Positions 17,256-25,823 of a stretch of DNA of 54,468 bases are shown one piece after another. The stretch covers positions 1 to 54,468 of the forward strand of contig CAJUBL010000011.1 of NCBI GenBank assembly GCA_910584665.1, in the 5' to 3' direction. Each line of letters begins with the position of its first letter. Position 1 is the stretch's first letter. Under the pieces are notes generated by a model. It was not told the DNA's origin. It made no database searches and was given only the letters and a program-made list of their open reading frames with translations. This DNA is from an uncultured Muribaculaceae bacterium (lineage in GTDB: Bacteria; Bacteroidota; Bacteroidia; Bacteroidales; Muribaculaceae). The position numbers and the translations under genes are program-made.

Positions 17256-17773
17256 CCGAAGGCTTTACCTTTGGTCATCCACTCTCCTCTCGCTCTCAAT
17301 ATCTCTTCGAGCAGGTCTCGGGCAACTCCCTCTCCTCCTTTTGCGGGAGATATGTATCCGGCTATCTCCTTGATATCTATCGCCGCATCGGCTGGCGATA
17401 CTGCGAGACCTGCATATGACATGCACTCGTAGTCGGGAATATCATCTCCGACATAGGCGGTCTCCTCGGTAGAGATATTGTTTCTGATAAGCCATTCTTT
17501 GAGCAACGGGAGTTTATGTGAGACTTTGGTATATATATCCGTGACTCCTAACGCTGAGAAACGTTTGATGATGGCCGGGCTGTCAGCTCCGGTGATGATT
17601 ATTATCCTCAGGTTATGTTTTACGGCTAACTGTATTGCATAACCGTCCTTGATGTTTACCATGCGGTTTGGCGTTCCGTCTATGCCTAACGGTATTGTCG
17701 ATGGTGACAGCACACCGTCTACATCAAATGCTATTGCCTTGATCTTGAGTAGATCATAATTGATTTTGCTCAT
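17249..17773 (-). CDS. KdsC-type HAD phosphatase
   Basis: A 174-residue HAD protein without a cap domain. It has FDVDGVLSP at about residues 17-25 (nucleophile DxD), VKHNLRIIIITGADS (motif II), and YVGDDIPDYECM (motif IV). This is the arrangement of 3-deoxy-D-manno-octulosonate 8-phosphate phosphatase, which makes Kdo for lipopolysaccharide. No other Kdo gene is nearby, so a related sugar-acid phosphate is possible. Start and stop codons overlap those of both neighbours (ATGA upstream, ATGGTAA downstream), so the operon is tightly coupled. Confidence 0.85.
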   Translation of the reverse strand: MSKINYDLLKIKAIAFDVDGVLSPSTIPLGIDGTPNRMVNIKDGYAIQLAVKHNLRIIIITGADSPAIIKRFSALGVTDIYTKVSHKLPLLKEWLIRNNISTEETAYVGDDIPDYECMSYAGLAVSPADAAIDIKEIAGYISPAKGGEGVARDLLEEILRARGEWMTKGKAFGW

Positions 17774-18534
17774 TGTATGTAGCGCTTCATTATCAGATTG
17801 GACAGCAGACCATATACTTCTTTGCTTTCGCCTGTAAGCTGTGACAGGTGTTCGGCTATTATATGTGTGTCTCCGCGGCGGGCAGGGCCTGTTTGTGCAT
17901 CTATTGGCCTGATTGTGCCTATTTTGTTGAGAGTCTCTTCAAGTAATGGTTTAAGATAACTGATGCTTAGACCTTCACGTTGTAGCAGATCATCGGCTTC
18001 GGTCCACATATAGTTTACAAAATTACATGCGAACACAGCCGCGATGTGTAATGCTTTCCTTCTTTTGCTGTCAGCGGGCTCCACCACGTCCGATATACTG
18101 CGTGCGAGTGTCTTGAGAGCACCGAAGACATCGGGGGTATTGCCTTCAATGAAAAACGGGACCTGCTTTATCTCAAGTTTTGCCTGCTTGGAGAATGTCT
18201 GTAAAGGATAGAATACTCCGTAGCGGGTTTTATGACTTTTGAAGACATCCATAGGTATGCTGCCCGATGTGTGGGCCCATATTCCATGGTCCGGTGTGTG
18301 TGTCGCGACTTCAGCTATTGAATCATCTCTGACACTTACTATATACATGTCGGCTTCTTCCGTGATTTCCGACAGGTTGTCTGTAGCTATTCCGGGGCAG
18401 CCTATTGCGTTTCCGAGTGCGAGAGCATGTTCGGGAGTTCTGCTGTAGATCTGGACAATCTCGTTATCTTTGTGGAGCGCATGAACCAGATGGGTTGCTA
18501 CATTGCCCGATCCTATAATACAGATTTTTGTCAC
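17770..18534 (-). CDS. Rossmann/DUF2520 domain protein
   Basis: About 254 residues from a GTG start at 18534. The N-terminus is a dinucleotide-binding fold, ICIIGSGNVATHLVHAL, resembling pyrroline-5-carboxylate reductase-like oxidoreductases. A central SGSIPMD and the C-terminal helical DUF2520 domain follow. Substrate unknown. An ATG at 18573 is in frame, but it would overlap the nitroreductase gene by 43 bases. The GTG overlaps that gene's TGA as GTGA and begins right at the fold, so I prefer it. Confidence 0.82.
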   Translation of the reverse strand: MTKICIIGSGNVATHLVHALHKDNEIVQIYSRTPEHALALGNAIGCPGIATDNLSEITEEADMYIVSVRDDSIAEVATHTPDHGIWAHTSGSIPMDVFKSHKTRYGVFYPLQTFSKQAKLEIKQVPFFIEGNTPDVFGALKTLARSISDVVEPADSKRRKALHIAAVFACNFVNYMWTEADDLLQREGLSISYLKPLLEETLNKIGTIRPIDAQTGPARRGDTHIIAEHLSQLTGESKEVYGLLSNLIMKRYIQ

Positions 18535-19070
18535 GGCCGTTGTGTCCACTGATTGATGTGCACCTGCTCCCATTTGAGCTTGTCCAGTGCCTGAGGTTTA
18601 CGTTCTTCGGCCGGATGTCCTATGGCGAGAATGCACACAACGGGGAGGGTATCCGGCATTTTCAGCAGTTCCTGAACATATTCTTCGGCCGGAGTTCCGT
18701 CGGCTCCGTAGCGGTCACGTACCTCTATCCAGCATGATCCGAGGCCAAGATCTGATGCCTGCAGCTGCATGTACGATGCCGCTATTGAGGCGTCCTCGAT
18801 CCAGGGATCGGTAGACGATGGATCCACTGCAACCACTATTGCAAGCGGTGCGCGTCCTATCGGTTCGCAGGCACGTTCTTTGCAGTGGCTGAGTCGTTCC
18901 AGAGTGTCCTTGTCATCTACTACAATAAACTGCCATGCACGCGAACTTTTTGATGTGGGGGCCATCAGTCCGGCCTCCAGAATCATCCTGACATGTTCCT
19001 CGTCAATAAGTTCTGAGGTAAAATGTCTTATACTGCGTCGTTTGATTATGAGTTGCTGAAAGCTTTCCAT
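18531..19070 (-). CDS. Nitroreductase family protein
   Basis: A 179-residue FMN-dependent oxidoreductase. It starts MESFQQLIIKRRSIRHFTSE with the FMN-binding RRSIRHF, then MAPTSKSSRAWQF and the ASIAASYMQLQASDLGLGSCWI stretch that lies at the dimer interface. The C-terminus has ILAIGHPAEERKP. Such enzymes reduce nitro groups, quinones or flavins with NAD(P)H; the natural substrate here is not evident. The frame continues upstream to 19163, but homology begins at the ATG at 19070. It is the second gene of the operon led by the HU-SPOR protein. Confidence 0.88.
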   Translation of the reverse strand: MESFQQLIIKRRSIRHFTSELIDEEHVRMILEAGLMAPTSKSSRAWQFIVVDDKDTLERLSHCKERACEPIGRAPLAIVVAVDPSSTDPWIEDASIAASYMQLQASDLGLGSCWIEVRDRYGADGTPAEEYVQELLKMPDTLPVVCILAIGHPAEERKPQALDKLKWEQVHINQWTQRP

Positions 19071-19135
19071 GTAGTACGGGTTTATCTCCCTGACGGGGTA
19101 ATTATTCTTGTATGCTGAATTGGTATGATGGTTGT

Positions 19136-20041
19136 TCACTCGGTCGTCATAGCACATGGCCATGCTCCGGGATATTTCTCTTCGAGCCCGGCGTCGGCAA
19201 CATCCGCCACACTTGCTCCTGTACGGGCATATACCCGATATCGGCCATTGTTCTCAAACATCCCTATGGCATCGTCGCCGGCCTGTGCCATGAACTGATG
19301 TGCCTGTTCGATATTGGCAAGAGACGCTATTACCAGACAATACTTATCGGACGGCGTTTCGGGTTCGGCCTCTTCAACACGTGGTGCGGATATCAGCAGG
19401 TCCGGATGTATTTCTTCTGTCATATCGGCTTTCGGTCCCTCGGTATCTATGGGGCATACCGATGCTTTCACTATAGTTTCTCTGCCGGGTGTAGCCAGCG
19501 GCGTCGATAATACAATCCCTACGCCAAGCAGTATGACAAGCATGGCCGCGTAGCGCATCAGGCGATGTATTGCCCTGTCGTATTGCCTGGGTGGTTCCGA
19601 TATCTTGACCTTATCTTCCCGATCGTCTGTCCCGCCGATATTTGTTTTGATGTCACGTAGTCCTGAATTCACATATGTCGAGTCGGTCGGATCGAATGTC
19701 AGCAGTCCGTCACGGTTGCTGTTTAATGTGCCGATCTTCCCTATGCTGGTTTCGCCGTTGTTGCTCAGCTGGCTCTTGAGTATTGCGATATCTTCAGCAA
19801 GTGTTGCGTTAGCTGTCGTGTAAGGGATTTCAATTGACCGGGCATACGAACTTGCCAGCAGGCCGTCGTCATGCTTTAGTGCGCTGTTGAATGAAATCGA
19901 GTGGCGAGGTGCGGTGATGACGTTTCGGGATGTATCGATTTTCGCCGGTTCGTAGCGTTTTATGAAGGCTCCGAATCCCGGTATGATGACACACTCGTGA
20001 TGGTCAAGCAGATACTCTATATGTGATACAATACGCTCCAT
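19136..20041 (-). CDS. HU-CCDC81-like and SPOR domain membrane protein
   Basis: About 301 residues. The N-terminal 125 residues form two HU-like domains of the prokaryotic CCDC81 type (IEYLLDHHECVIIPGFGAFI is the recognisable first part). A linker and one transmembrane helix (about 160-180, MRYAAMLVILLGVGIVLSTP) lead to a C-terminal SPOR domain (about 230-295) that in other proteins binds denuded septal peptidoglycan. The gene thus links a cytoplasmic HU-like part to the periplasmic wall. The start is the ATG at 20041, only six bases beyond a consensus -7 box. It leads the operon down to maf. Confidence 0.85.
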   Translation of the reverse strand: MERIVSHIEYLLDHHECVIIPGFGAFIKRYEPAKIDTSRNVITAPRHSISFNSALKHDDGLLASSYARSIEIPYTTANATLAEDIAILKSQLSNNGETSIGKIGTLNSNRDGLLTFDPTDSTYVNSGLRDIKTNIGGTDDREDKVKISEPPRQYDRAIHRLMRYAAMLVILLGVGIVLSTPLATPGRETIVKASVCPIDTEGPKADMTEEIHPDLLISAPRVEEAEPETPSDKYCLVIASLANIEQAHQFMAQAGDDAIGMFENNGRYRVYARTGASVADVADAGLEEKYPGAWPCAMTTE

Positions 20042-20047
20042 GTGATA

Positions 20048-20079
20048 CAAAGGTAGTCATTTTTCTTATGCTTAACAAA
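20048..20079 (-). promoter_or_regulatory. Consensus promoter of the HU-SPOR operon, near-leaderless
   Basis: On the minus strand TTTG (20079-20076), 20 bases, then TACCTTTG (20055-20048). The -7 box ends six bases before the ATG at 20041, so the transcript should start within about three bases of the start codon. Confidence 0.75.
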
Positions 20080-20119
20080 TTTTGTTGACCTTAATCGTTC
20101 TTTAGTTAGATACAATTTG

Positions 20120-20127
20120 TACATTTG
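20120..20127 (+). promoter_or_regulatory. -7 box of the TPR protein gene
   Basis: TACATTTG, 18 bases before the ATG at 20146. The -33 region has only a weak GTTC. It is divergent from the HU-SPOR promoter. Confidence 0.5.
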
Positions 20128-20145
20128 CACCCTATTCAAATACTT

Positions 20146-20982
20146 ATGAAATTATTAAAAATTGTTATATTTTTCTGCATCTCTTTTTTTTCGGCGGTCG
20201 CTTTTGCCGACTCCCGGTATCTCAGACTTATAGGTGATGCCGACAAGGCCATCGGCAAAGGGGAATACACTCATGCCATAGAACTGCTTGATGAGGCTTT
20301 GCATCTCGAACCGGATAATTCCGGCAACGTGATGTTGCTGTCTAACATAGGTATGCTCAGCTATTATATCGGTAATGATTCGCTGGCGGTTAATTATCTT
20401 ACAATGGCTCATGAGATGGCTCCCGAGTCGGTTACGATTCTTTTAAACCGGGCAAAAGTCTTCTCCGGGACCGGACGTCTCGCTTCTGCTCTTCGTGACC
20501 TCAGGACAATTACCCGCCTTGATTCCACTTTGTATCGACCCTACCTTGACATCGGCGTTATATACCTTACGGCCGGTGACACGATACAGGCACGTCAGGC
20601 TCTTGACCGGATGAAGTCTCTTACCGATACTTCCGTGTCACGGGAATGTACGGCCGCACTTGCGTGGTTTGATGCTCTTGTCGGTGATAATGCCGATGCA
20701 GTGAAACAGTATTCGGTCCTTATAGATATGAAGCCTGATGCCGGGCTATATGCCGCAAGGGCTCAGTCTTATGTGGCTCTGGAATATTATACGGAAGCGT
20801 CTGAGGATATTGCCGAGGGTCTTAAACTCGATCCGGACTGTGCCGAACTTTACGTCGCACGTGCATTTCTTAACAAACGTACATACCGTAACGATGATGC
20901 TCTCGCAGACGCACAGCGTGCTGTCGATCTTGGAGCTGATCGCGCGCGCGTGCGCACTATTATAACCGGACATGGAAAATGA
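20146..20982 (+). CDS. Secreted TPR-repeat protein
   Basis: A 278-residue protein with a signal peptide (MKLLKIVIFFCISFFSAVAFA) followed by at least five tetratricopeptide repeats over nearly the whole mature chain (for example YTHAIELLDEALHLEPDN and ALRDLRTITRLDSTLYRP). It is probably periplasmic and binds protein partners. The frame is open to 20125, but the signal peptide and the promoter position place the start at 20146. It overlaps the following oxidoreductase gene by 11 bases, so the two are coupled, though no functional link is visible. Confidence 0.82.
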   Translation: MKLLKIVIFFCISFFSAVAFADSRYLRLIGDADKAIGKGEYTHAIELLDEALHLEPDNSGNVMLLSNIGMLSYYIGNDSLAVNYLTMAHEMAPESVTILLNRAKVFSGTGRLASALRDLRTITRLDSTLYRPYLDIGVIYLTAGDTIQARQALDRMKSLTDTSVSRECTAALAWFDALVGDNADAVKQYSVLIDMKPDAGLYAARAQSYVALEYYTEASEDIAEGLKLDPDCAELYVARAFLNKRTYRNDDALADAQRAVDLGADRARVRTIITGHGK

Positions 20983-22459
20983 TGATATAGTAATTGCAGG
21001 CGGTGGACTCGGAGGACTTTTTACGGGTGCATTGCTCGCACATAACGGCTTGAGGGTTACTGTGCTTGAGAAGAATGGTATCCCCGGGGGCGGTCTGCAG
21101 TCTTTCGTCAGGAACGGTGTGTCGTTCGATACAGGCATGCATGTCATGGGAGGATGGCGTCCCGGCGGGTCGATTGACCGTATAACCCGTTATCTGGGCA
21201 TTCGGGACAGTCTTGAGATCGAATCGGTAAATGATGACTGTATGGACTCGGTGACTTCGCTTGCCGATGGTGTTACATATCGTATACCTGCCGGTCGAGA
21301 GGCATTCATTGAACGGTTGTCAGGATACTTCCCCGCGCAACGTGATGGTCTTGTCGCGTATCTTGATGCCGTAGAGCGTATCTCTGATTCGTTTGATCTG
21401 TTCAATCTGAGACCTTACAACGTCACTCCGTCTTTTGACATATTGCCTGAAGCGTCTGTTCCTGCCGATGAATTTATTGCCCGGTATGTTTCTGATAATC
21501 GGCTGCGTTCTTTACTCGCATATAATAATGGATTATATAATGGCGTGGCTGGGCGCACACCGGCCTATGTCCATGCTTTGATAACGTCGTTGTATCTGAG
21601 AGGTGCTTCGCGTTTTATAGGTAATACACTGCAGCTTGCGCGTCAGCTGATAGATGTTGTGGAGTCAGCTGGCGGAGTTGTGTTGTGTGGACATGAAGTG
21701 TCATCGGTTCAGATTGATGACGAACGGCATGTCAGGTCATTTGTCACAACTGGTGGAGACTCTTTCTGTGCCTCGCGTTTTGTATGGGCGGCCCACCCTG
21801 CCGAACTGTTGCGTATCGCTCCCCGTGGCCTGTTCAGTAAAGCCTATGTCAGGCGTGTGACCGGAATCAGACCGACATGTTCGGCTTTCAGTATCTTTAT
21901 CGAATTTAAACCGGAGACATTTCCGTATATAGATCATACCTGTTATATACATGATGATATGGTCGATGCCTGGAGCCTTGATGCGGCAGATGATCAGGGC
22001 ATTCCTTCCGGATTCATGTATATGACGCCTCCGGTCCGTGATCAGGGAACGTATGCCTGTAAGATGCTTGTTACAGCATTGATGGATTTTTCTCTTGTTG
22101 AGAGATGGAGCGGGAACCGGAACTCCGAATATTATGAGTGGAAGAATAATGTGGCACGTGGAATTATGGACAAAATTGAGCGTTGCCATCCGCATTTTTC
22201 TGATTGCGTAAAGACATTTCATACAGCCTCCCCATTGACTGTCAGAGATTTCTATCACACTCCCAATGGAGCGATATACGGGTTTTCAAAAGACTGCGAC
22301 AATCTTCTGGAATCACAGTTGCCTGTTGTGACTAAGTCGCCGAATCTGTATCTCACGGGACAATGTGTCAATTTACACGGCATATGCGGTGTACCGTTGA
22401 CCGCACTCACTACGGCCGAAGCCATTCTTTATCCCGCCACCATATTGTCCCGGCTGTAA
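20972..22459 (+). CDS. CrtI/RetSat-like FAD-dependent oxidoreductase (paralogue outside the cluster)
   Basis: A 495-residue flavoprotein. The dinucleotide motif IVIAGGGLGGLFTGALLA lies at residues 6-23, then LEKNGIPGGGLQSF and FDTGMHVMGG. The C-terminal motif LYLTGQCVNLHGICGVPLTALTTAE closes the FAD site. It belongs with phytoene desaturase and retinol saturase-like enzymes, which add or remove hydrogens on polyenes. It resembles the oxidoreductase at 27299-28810 in length and in the order of motifs, but lies outside the biosynthetic cluster on the other strand. It may act on the same product or on an unrelated lipid. Confidence 0.85.
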   Translation: MENDDIVIAGGGLGGLFTGALLAHNGLRVTVLEKNGIPGGGLQSFVRNGVSFDTGMHVMGGWRPGGSIDRITRYLGIRDSLEIESVNDDCMDSVTSLADGVTYRIPAGREAFIERLSGYFPAQRDGLVAYLDAVERISDSFDLFNLRPYNVTPSFDILPEASVPADEFIARYVSDNRLRSLLAYNNGLYNGVAGRTPAYVHALITSLYLRGASRFIGNTLQLARQLIDVVESAGGVVLCGHEVSSVQIDDERHVRSFVTTGGDSFCASRFVWAAHPAELLRIAPRGLFSKAYVRRVTGIRPTCSAFSIFIEFKPETFPYIDHTCYIHDDMVDAWSLDAADDQGIPSGFMYMTPPVRDQGTYACKMLVTALMDFSLVERWSGNRNSEYYEWKNNVARGIMDKIERCHPHFSDCVKTFHTASPLTVRDFYHTPNGAIYGFSKDCDNLLESQLPVVTKSPNLYLTGQCVNLHGICGVPLTALTTAEAILYPATILSRL

Positions 22460-22480
22460 TATTGTCCCTGTAAATTAATG

Positions 22481-22520
22481 AATAAGGGCTCTATGTCATC
22501 GGTAGCATAGAACCCTTATT
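22481..22520. terminator. Bidirectional terminator between oxidoreductase and guaA
   Basis: A near-perfect hairpin between convergent genes. AATAAGGG (22481-22488) pairs with CCCTTATT (22513-22520) and TCTATG pairs with CATAGA, with one internal mismatch and a 10-base loop. AT-rich flanks on both sides allow use on either strand. Confidence 0.85.
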
Positions 22521-22537
22521 TATTAAATGCATTATTG

Positions 22538-24061
22538 TTATTCCCACTCTATGGTCGATGGTGGTTTTGACGAGATGTCATAGCATACGCGGTTTATACC
22601 TTTTACATGATTGATGATATCGTTTGATACCTTGGCCATGAAATCGTATGGCAGATGTGCCCAGTCGGCAGTCATCGCATCGGTTGATGTTACGGCGCGG
22701 AGTGCCACTGCGCGCTCATAAGTACGCTCGTCTCCCATCACGCCTACGCTCTGAACAGGGAGAAGTATGGCTCCTGCCTGCCATACCTGATCGTAAAGCC
22801 CCCAGTCTCTCAGTCCCTGGATGAATATGTGATCGGCTTCCTGAAGAATCGATACTTTCTCAGGAGTGATGTCGCCGAGGATACGAACGGCCAGTCCGGG
22901 ACCAGGAAACGGGTGACGTTTGATCAGGTGGTCCGGCATGCCGAGCTGACGGCCTACGGCACGTACCTCGTCCTTGAACAGTAGTCTCAGCGGTTCGCAG
23001 AGTTTCAGGTTCATGCGGTCCGGAAGTCCGCCTACATTGTGGTGACTCTTGATGACCATTCCGGTGATTGACAGCGATTCGATGCAGTCGGGATAGATCG
23101 TCCCTTGGGCCAGCCACTTGACGTCTTTGATTTTGTGTGCTTCCTGTTCGAATACATCGATAAAGCCTGCGCCGATAATCTTTCGTTTGCGTTCAGGGTC
23201 GGTGACTCCGGCAAGCTCACTGAAAAATTTGGCACTTGCGTCTACACCGATCACATTAAGCCCCAGGCACTCATAGTCATGAAGTACATTTTTGAACTCA
23301 TCCTTGCGTAGCATGCCGTGGTCCACAAATATACATGTAAGATTTTTCCCTATGGCCTTGTTGAGCAATACTGCGGCAACCGATGAATCGACGCCTCCGC
23401 TCAGACCTAAGACAACCTTGTCGTCATTAAGTTGTTCGCGTAATTGTGATACTGTGGTTTCAATGAATGCATCGGCATTCCAGTCCTGTCTGCCGCCACA
23501 GATGTCCACCACAAAGTTGCGCAGCAGCTGTAGGCCGCATGTGGAGTGGAAAACCTCAGGATGGAACTGTACACCCCACACAGGGAGAGTCTTAGACTGG
23601 TAAGCCGCGATTTTTACTTTTTCGGTCGAAGCTGCGACCCCGAAGTCTTCAGGAATGGCGGTTATGGTATCACCATGGCTCATCCATACCTGTGATTCTT
23701 CGGTGATATCCTTGAAAAGAGGACAACAGGGATCAATATAAGTGAGATTTGCCCGGCCATATTCCCGAGATCCGGCCGGCTCTACTTTGCCGCCTCCTTC
23801 GTAGGCCATGAACTGTGCTCCGTAGCATATGCCTAAGACGGGATGTTGTCCGCGTATTTTTGACAGGTCGGTCCTGAAGGCTTTCTCGTCATATACCGAG
23901 AAAGGAGACCCGGACAATATGACACCTATCACCGACTCATCACTCTCGGGATATTTGTTATAGGGCACTATCTCGCAGTACATGTTGAGCTCTCTTACAC
24001 GTCGTGCTATGAGCTGTGTTGTCTGCGATCCAAAGTCCAGAATAATGATTTTTTGTTGCAT
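22538..24061 (-). CDS. guaA: GMP synthase (glutamine-hydrolysing)
   Basis: Makes GMP from XMP, ATP and glutamine. The 507-residue protein combines an N-terminal class I glutamine amidotransferase (VILSGSPFSVYD, nucleophile Cys in LGICYGAQF, catalytic His in VQFHPEVFHS) with an ATP pyrophosphatase domain whose P-loop is LGLSGGVDSSV. The C-terminal dimerisation domain ends SSKPPSTIEWE, the conserved family ending. It is the usual length. The upstream region carries two 22-base direct repeats. It is not part of the neighbouring biosynthetic operon by function, although it is transcribed in the same direction just downstream of it. Confidence 0.96.
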   Translation of the reverse strand: MQQKIIILDFGSQTTQLIARRVRELNMYCEIVPYNKYPESDESVIGVILSGSPFSVYDEKAFRTDLSKIRGQHPVLGICYGAQFMAYEGGGKVEPAGSREYGRANLTYIDPCCPLFKDITEESQVWMSHGDTITAIPEDFGVAASTEKVKIAAYQSKTLPVWGVQFHPEVFHSTCGLQLLRNFVVDICGGRQDWNADAFIETTVSQLREQLNDDKVVLGLSGGVDSSVAAVLLNKAIGKNLTCIFVDHGMLRKDEFKNVLHDYECLGLNVIGVDASAKFFSELAGVTDPERKRKIIGAGFIDVFEQEAHKIKDVKWLAQGTIYPDCIESLSITGMVIKSHHNVGGLPDRMNLKLCEPLRLLFKDEVRAVGRQLGMPDHLIKRHPFPGPGLAVRILGDITPEKVSILQEADHIFIQGLRDWGLYDQVWQAGAILLPVQSVGVMGDERTYERAVALRAVTSTDAMTADWAHLPYDFMAKVSNDIINHVKGINRVCYDISSKPPSTIEWE

Positions 24062-24090
24062 CGGCAGTTATTTGTATTGATTTGTATTTT

Positions 24091-24142
24091 GTTAAGTTCA
24101 AGCGTACTCTTATAGAGTGTGTTAAATTCAAACACACTCTTA
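24091..24142. repeat. Two 22-base direct repeats and a 10-bp hairpin before guaA
   Basis: Two imperfect direct repeats, 24091-24112 and 24121-24142, both of the form GTTAA-TTCAA-ACTCTTA with about 17 of 22 positions equal. A perfect 10-bp stem (24114-24123 with 24131-24140, loop of seven) overlaps the second copy and the stop codon of the ligase gene. It may end the cluster transcript or act in the guaA leader. On the minus strand no T-run follows, so it is a poor classical terminator. Confidence 0.6.
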
Positions 24143-25456
24143 ATGTTTTTTATTGCGGGTATCGATGAATTTTATCGGTTTGCGGCTTGTCGGAGGCATA
24201 AGCATCCTGTTGACAGCATCGCTTGGCAGTATTTCGACAATAGGAGCTACTCTCAGCCTGGATCTGAATCTGTCTTTCAGTTCTTTGACCGGATCATTGA
24301 CATGTGCCTCTCTGAGTCCTACATAAACTACCACTTCGTCTGTACCTGCCGCCGAGTCCCGTACTTCTACGACGTAGTTTTCCACCCACGGGGTATTGTC
24401 AAGGACATCGTTTATTGCCGGCGGATATAGAGTCGTACCTTTGAGTTTGATCATGTTGTTCTTGCGCCCTATAAGAGGCGTCAGACGGTATGAGTTGCGT
24501 CCACAGGCACATTGTCCGGTGATACGGGCGGCGATGTCTCCGGTTCTGAATCTTAGCAGTGGCATACCTTCGACACCGAGTGTCGTAACTACAATCTCGC
24601 CAGGAGTACCGTCAGCTGCCGGTCTGTCATCATCGCCTATTATTTCAACTATGATCAGTTCCGGGTGTACATGACCGCCGCATCCCTGAGGGCACTCGGC
24701 GAATGTCGCTCCCATCTCGGTTGACGAATAGGTGGCGAAGAGTTCGACATCCCACTGGTCTTTTATCGATTTGCCCAAAAGGTTCAGCTTCAGATCAGGA
24801 TCTCTCAGCCCTTCTCCTATTCCGATGATACGCCTAACCGACGAATTGTGATAGTCAATGCCATGCTGGCGGGCATAATCAAGCAGGCGAAGAATGAATG
24901 AAGGTACACACATGATTGTGTCCGGCCTCAGTCGCTGTATGGTATCCCATTGTAACTCAGGTACTCCGTTGCCGACCCTTATTATCGAAGCGCCAAGTTC
25001 CCGGATACCGAGGAAGTAAGCCAGCCCGGCCATGAATCGTTTGTCGATTGTGGTCATCAGCTGGACTATGTTTCCCGGTTTAAGTCCCGCTGTGGCGAAT
25101 GACTTCTTTTCGTTATAGGCCAGACGTTCAAGATCACTCTCTGTACAGCAGAAAGTGACCGGATCTCCTGATGTGCCTGATGTCGTGACATAGTCTATCA
25201 CTTTCTCGCGTGCCACACACAGGAACTCGTCGTTGTGACGCTGTAAATCGGCTTTGGTAGTGAACGGTAATTGTTGAAGATGTTCTATCCGCGTTATCGA
25301 TCCTGGATCGATGGCATTCTCTTCAAACATTCTGCGGTAATATGGCGAGTGTTCTGACAGGTAGCCTATGGTCTCGACGAGACGTCTGTCCTGATAGCGG
25401 GCGATCGTCTCGGCTGTTTCATATTCAATGTCTTTTACCGGTGGTGTGAAAATCAT
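24140..25456 (-). CDS. Phenylacetate-CoA ligase-like acyl-activating enzyme
   Basis: A 438-residue adenylate-forming enzyme of the PaaK family. The phosphate-binding loop TTSGTSGDPV lies at residues 91-100. LFATYSSTEMGATFAECP, a cysteine-containing CACGRNSYRL region, LLRFRTGDIAA and GRKNNMIKLKG complete the fold. In this cluster it most likely activates 4-coumarate (made by the ammonia-lyase) as the acyl-AMP for loading onto CoA or ACP. It is the last gene of the cluster and overlaps the preceding small gene by four bases. A hairpin lies directly at its stop codon. Confidence 0.88.
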   Translation of the reverse strand: MIFTPPVKDIEYETAETIARYQDRRLVETIGYLSEHSPYYRRMFEENAIDPGSITRIEHLQQLPFTTKADLQRHNDEFLCVAREKVIDYVTTSGTSGDPVTFCCTESDLERLAYNEKKSFATAGLKPGNIVQLMTTIDKRFMAGLAYFLGIRELGASIIRVGNGVPELQWDTIQRLRPDTIMCVPSFILRLLDYARQHGIDYHNSSVRRIIGIGEGLRDPDLKLNLLGKSIKDQWDVELFATYSSTEMGATFAECPQGCGGHVHPELIIVEIIGDDDRPAADGTPGEIVVTTLGVEGMPLLRFRTGDIAARITGQCACGRNSYRLTPLIGRKNNMIKLKGTTLYPPAINDVLDNTPWVENYVVEVRDSAAGTDEVVVYVGLREAHVNDPVKELKDRFRSRLRVAPIVEILPSDAVNRMLMPPTSRKPIKFIDTRNKKH

Positions 25457-25818
25457 GATTGTTTTATTTCCTCAACCTGTCTGGCGGTTAGCAGAGTGTA
25501 TTTTTTTGAAGGATCGGCTGTCTTGAAATCCACTTCATAGAATTCTTCATCATAGAATGACAGTTTGGAGTTGGTATCGGGGGTGCACTCGATATACCTT
25601 GCTTTGTCAAGATCAAGACCCTTGGCCTCACATATCTGCCGGGCGAGTGATTCTCCGGCATAGGTTACCGACGTGCCGGGATTCTCCTGATACAGCTCTG
25701 TTACTATAATCACAGGAGTGCCTGACACAGTGCGTATCTTCAGACCACATCGTGACGGCATGTCCCATTGTCCCTTGAAGTCAAACTGTTCGTCGTAGTA
25801 TTCCTTTGAAACTTTCAT
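25453..25818 (-). CDS. Small cluster protein of unknown function
   Basis: A 121-residue soluble protein beginning MKVSKEYYDEQFDF. It is acidic, with no signal peptide, membrane segment or cofactor motif. A plausible beta-rich core contains CGLKIRTVSGTPVIIVTELYQ, followed by an acidic stretch YDEEFYEVDF. I recognise no family. It lies five bases after the radical SAM gene and overlaps the ligase gene by four bases, so the three are co-translated. Its position suggests an accessory subunit or carrier for one of its two neighbours. Confidence 0.7.
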   Translation of the reverse strand: MKVSKEYYDEQFDFKGQWDMPSRCGLKIRTVSGTPVIIVTELYQENPGTSVTYAGESLARQICEAKGLDLDKARYIECTPDTNSKLSFYDEEFYEVDFKTADPSKKYTLLTARQVEEIKQS

Positions 25819-25823
25819 ATAGG

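Noticed and set aside
18534..18573. ATG start of the DUF2520 gene at 18573
   Set aside because: It would overlap the nitroreductase gene by 43 bases and add residues with no similarity. The GTG at 18534 with a GTGA overlap fits better.
24114..24140. Plus-strand terminator (hairpin followed by a T-rich stretch)
   Set aside because: No plus-strand gene ends there; both neighbours are on the minus strand, where no T run follows the hairpin.
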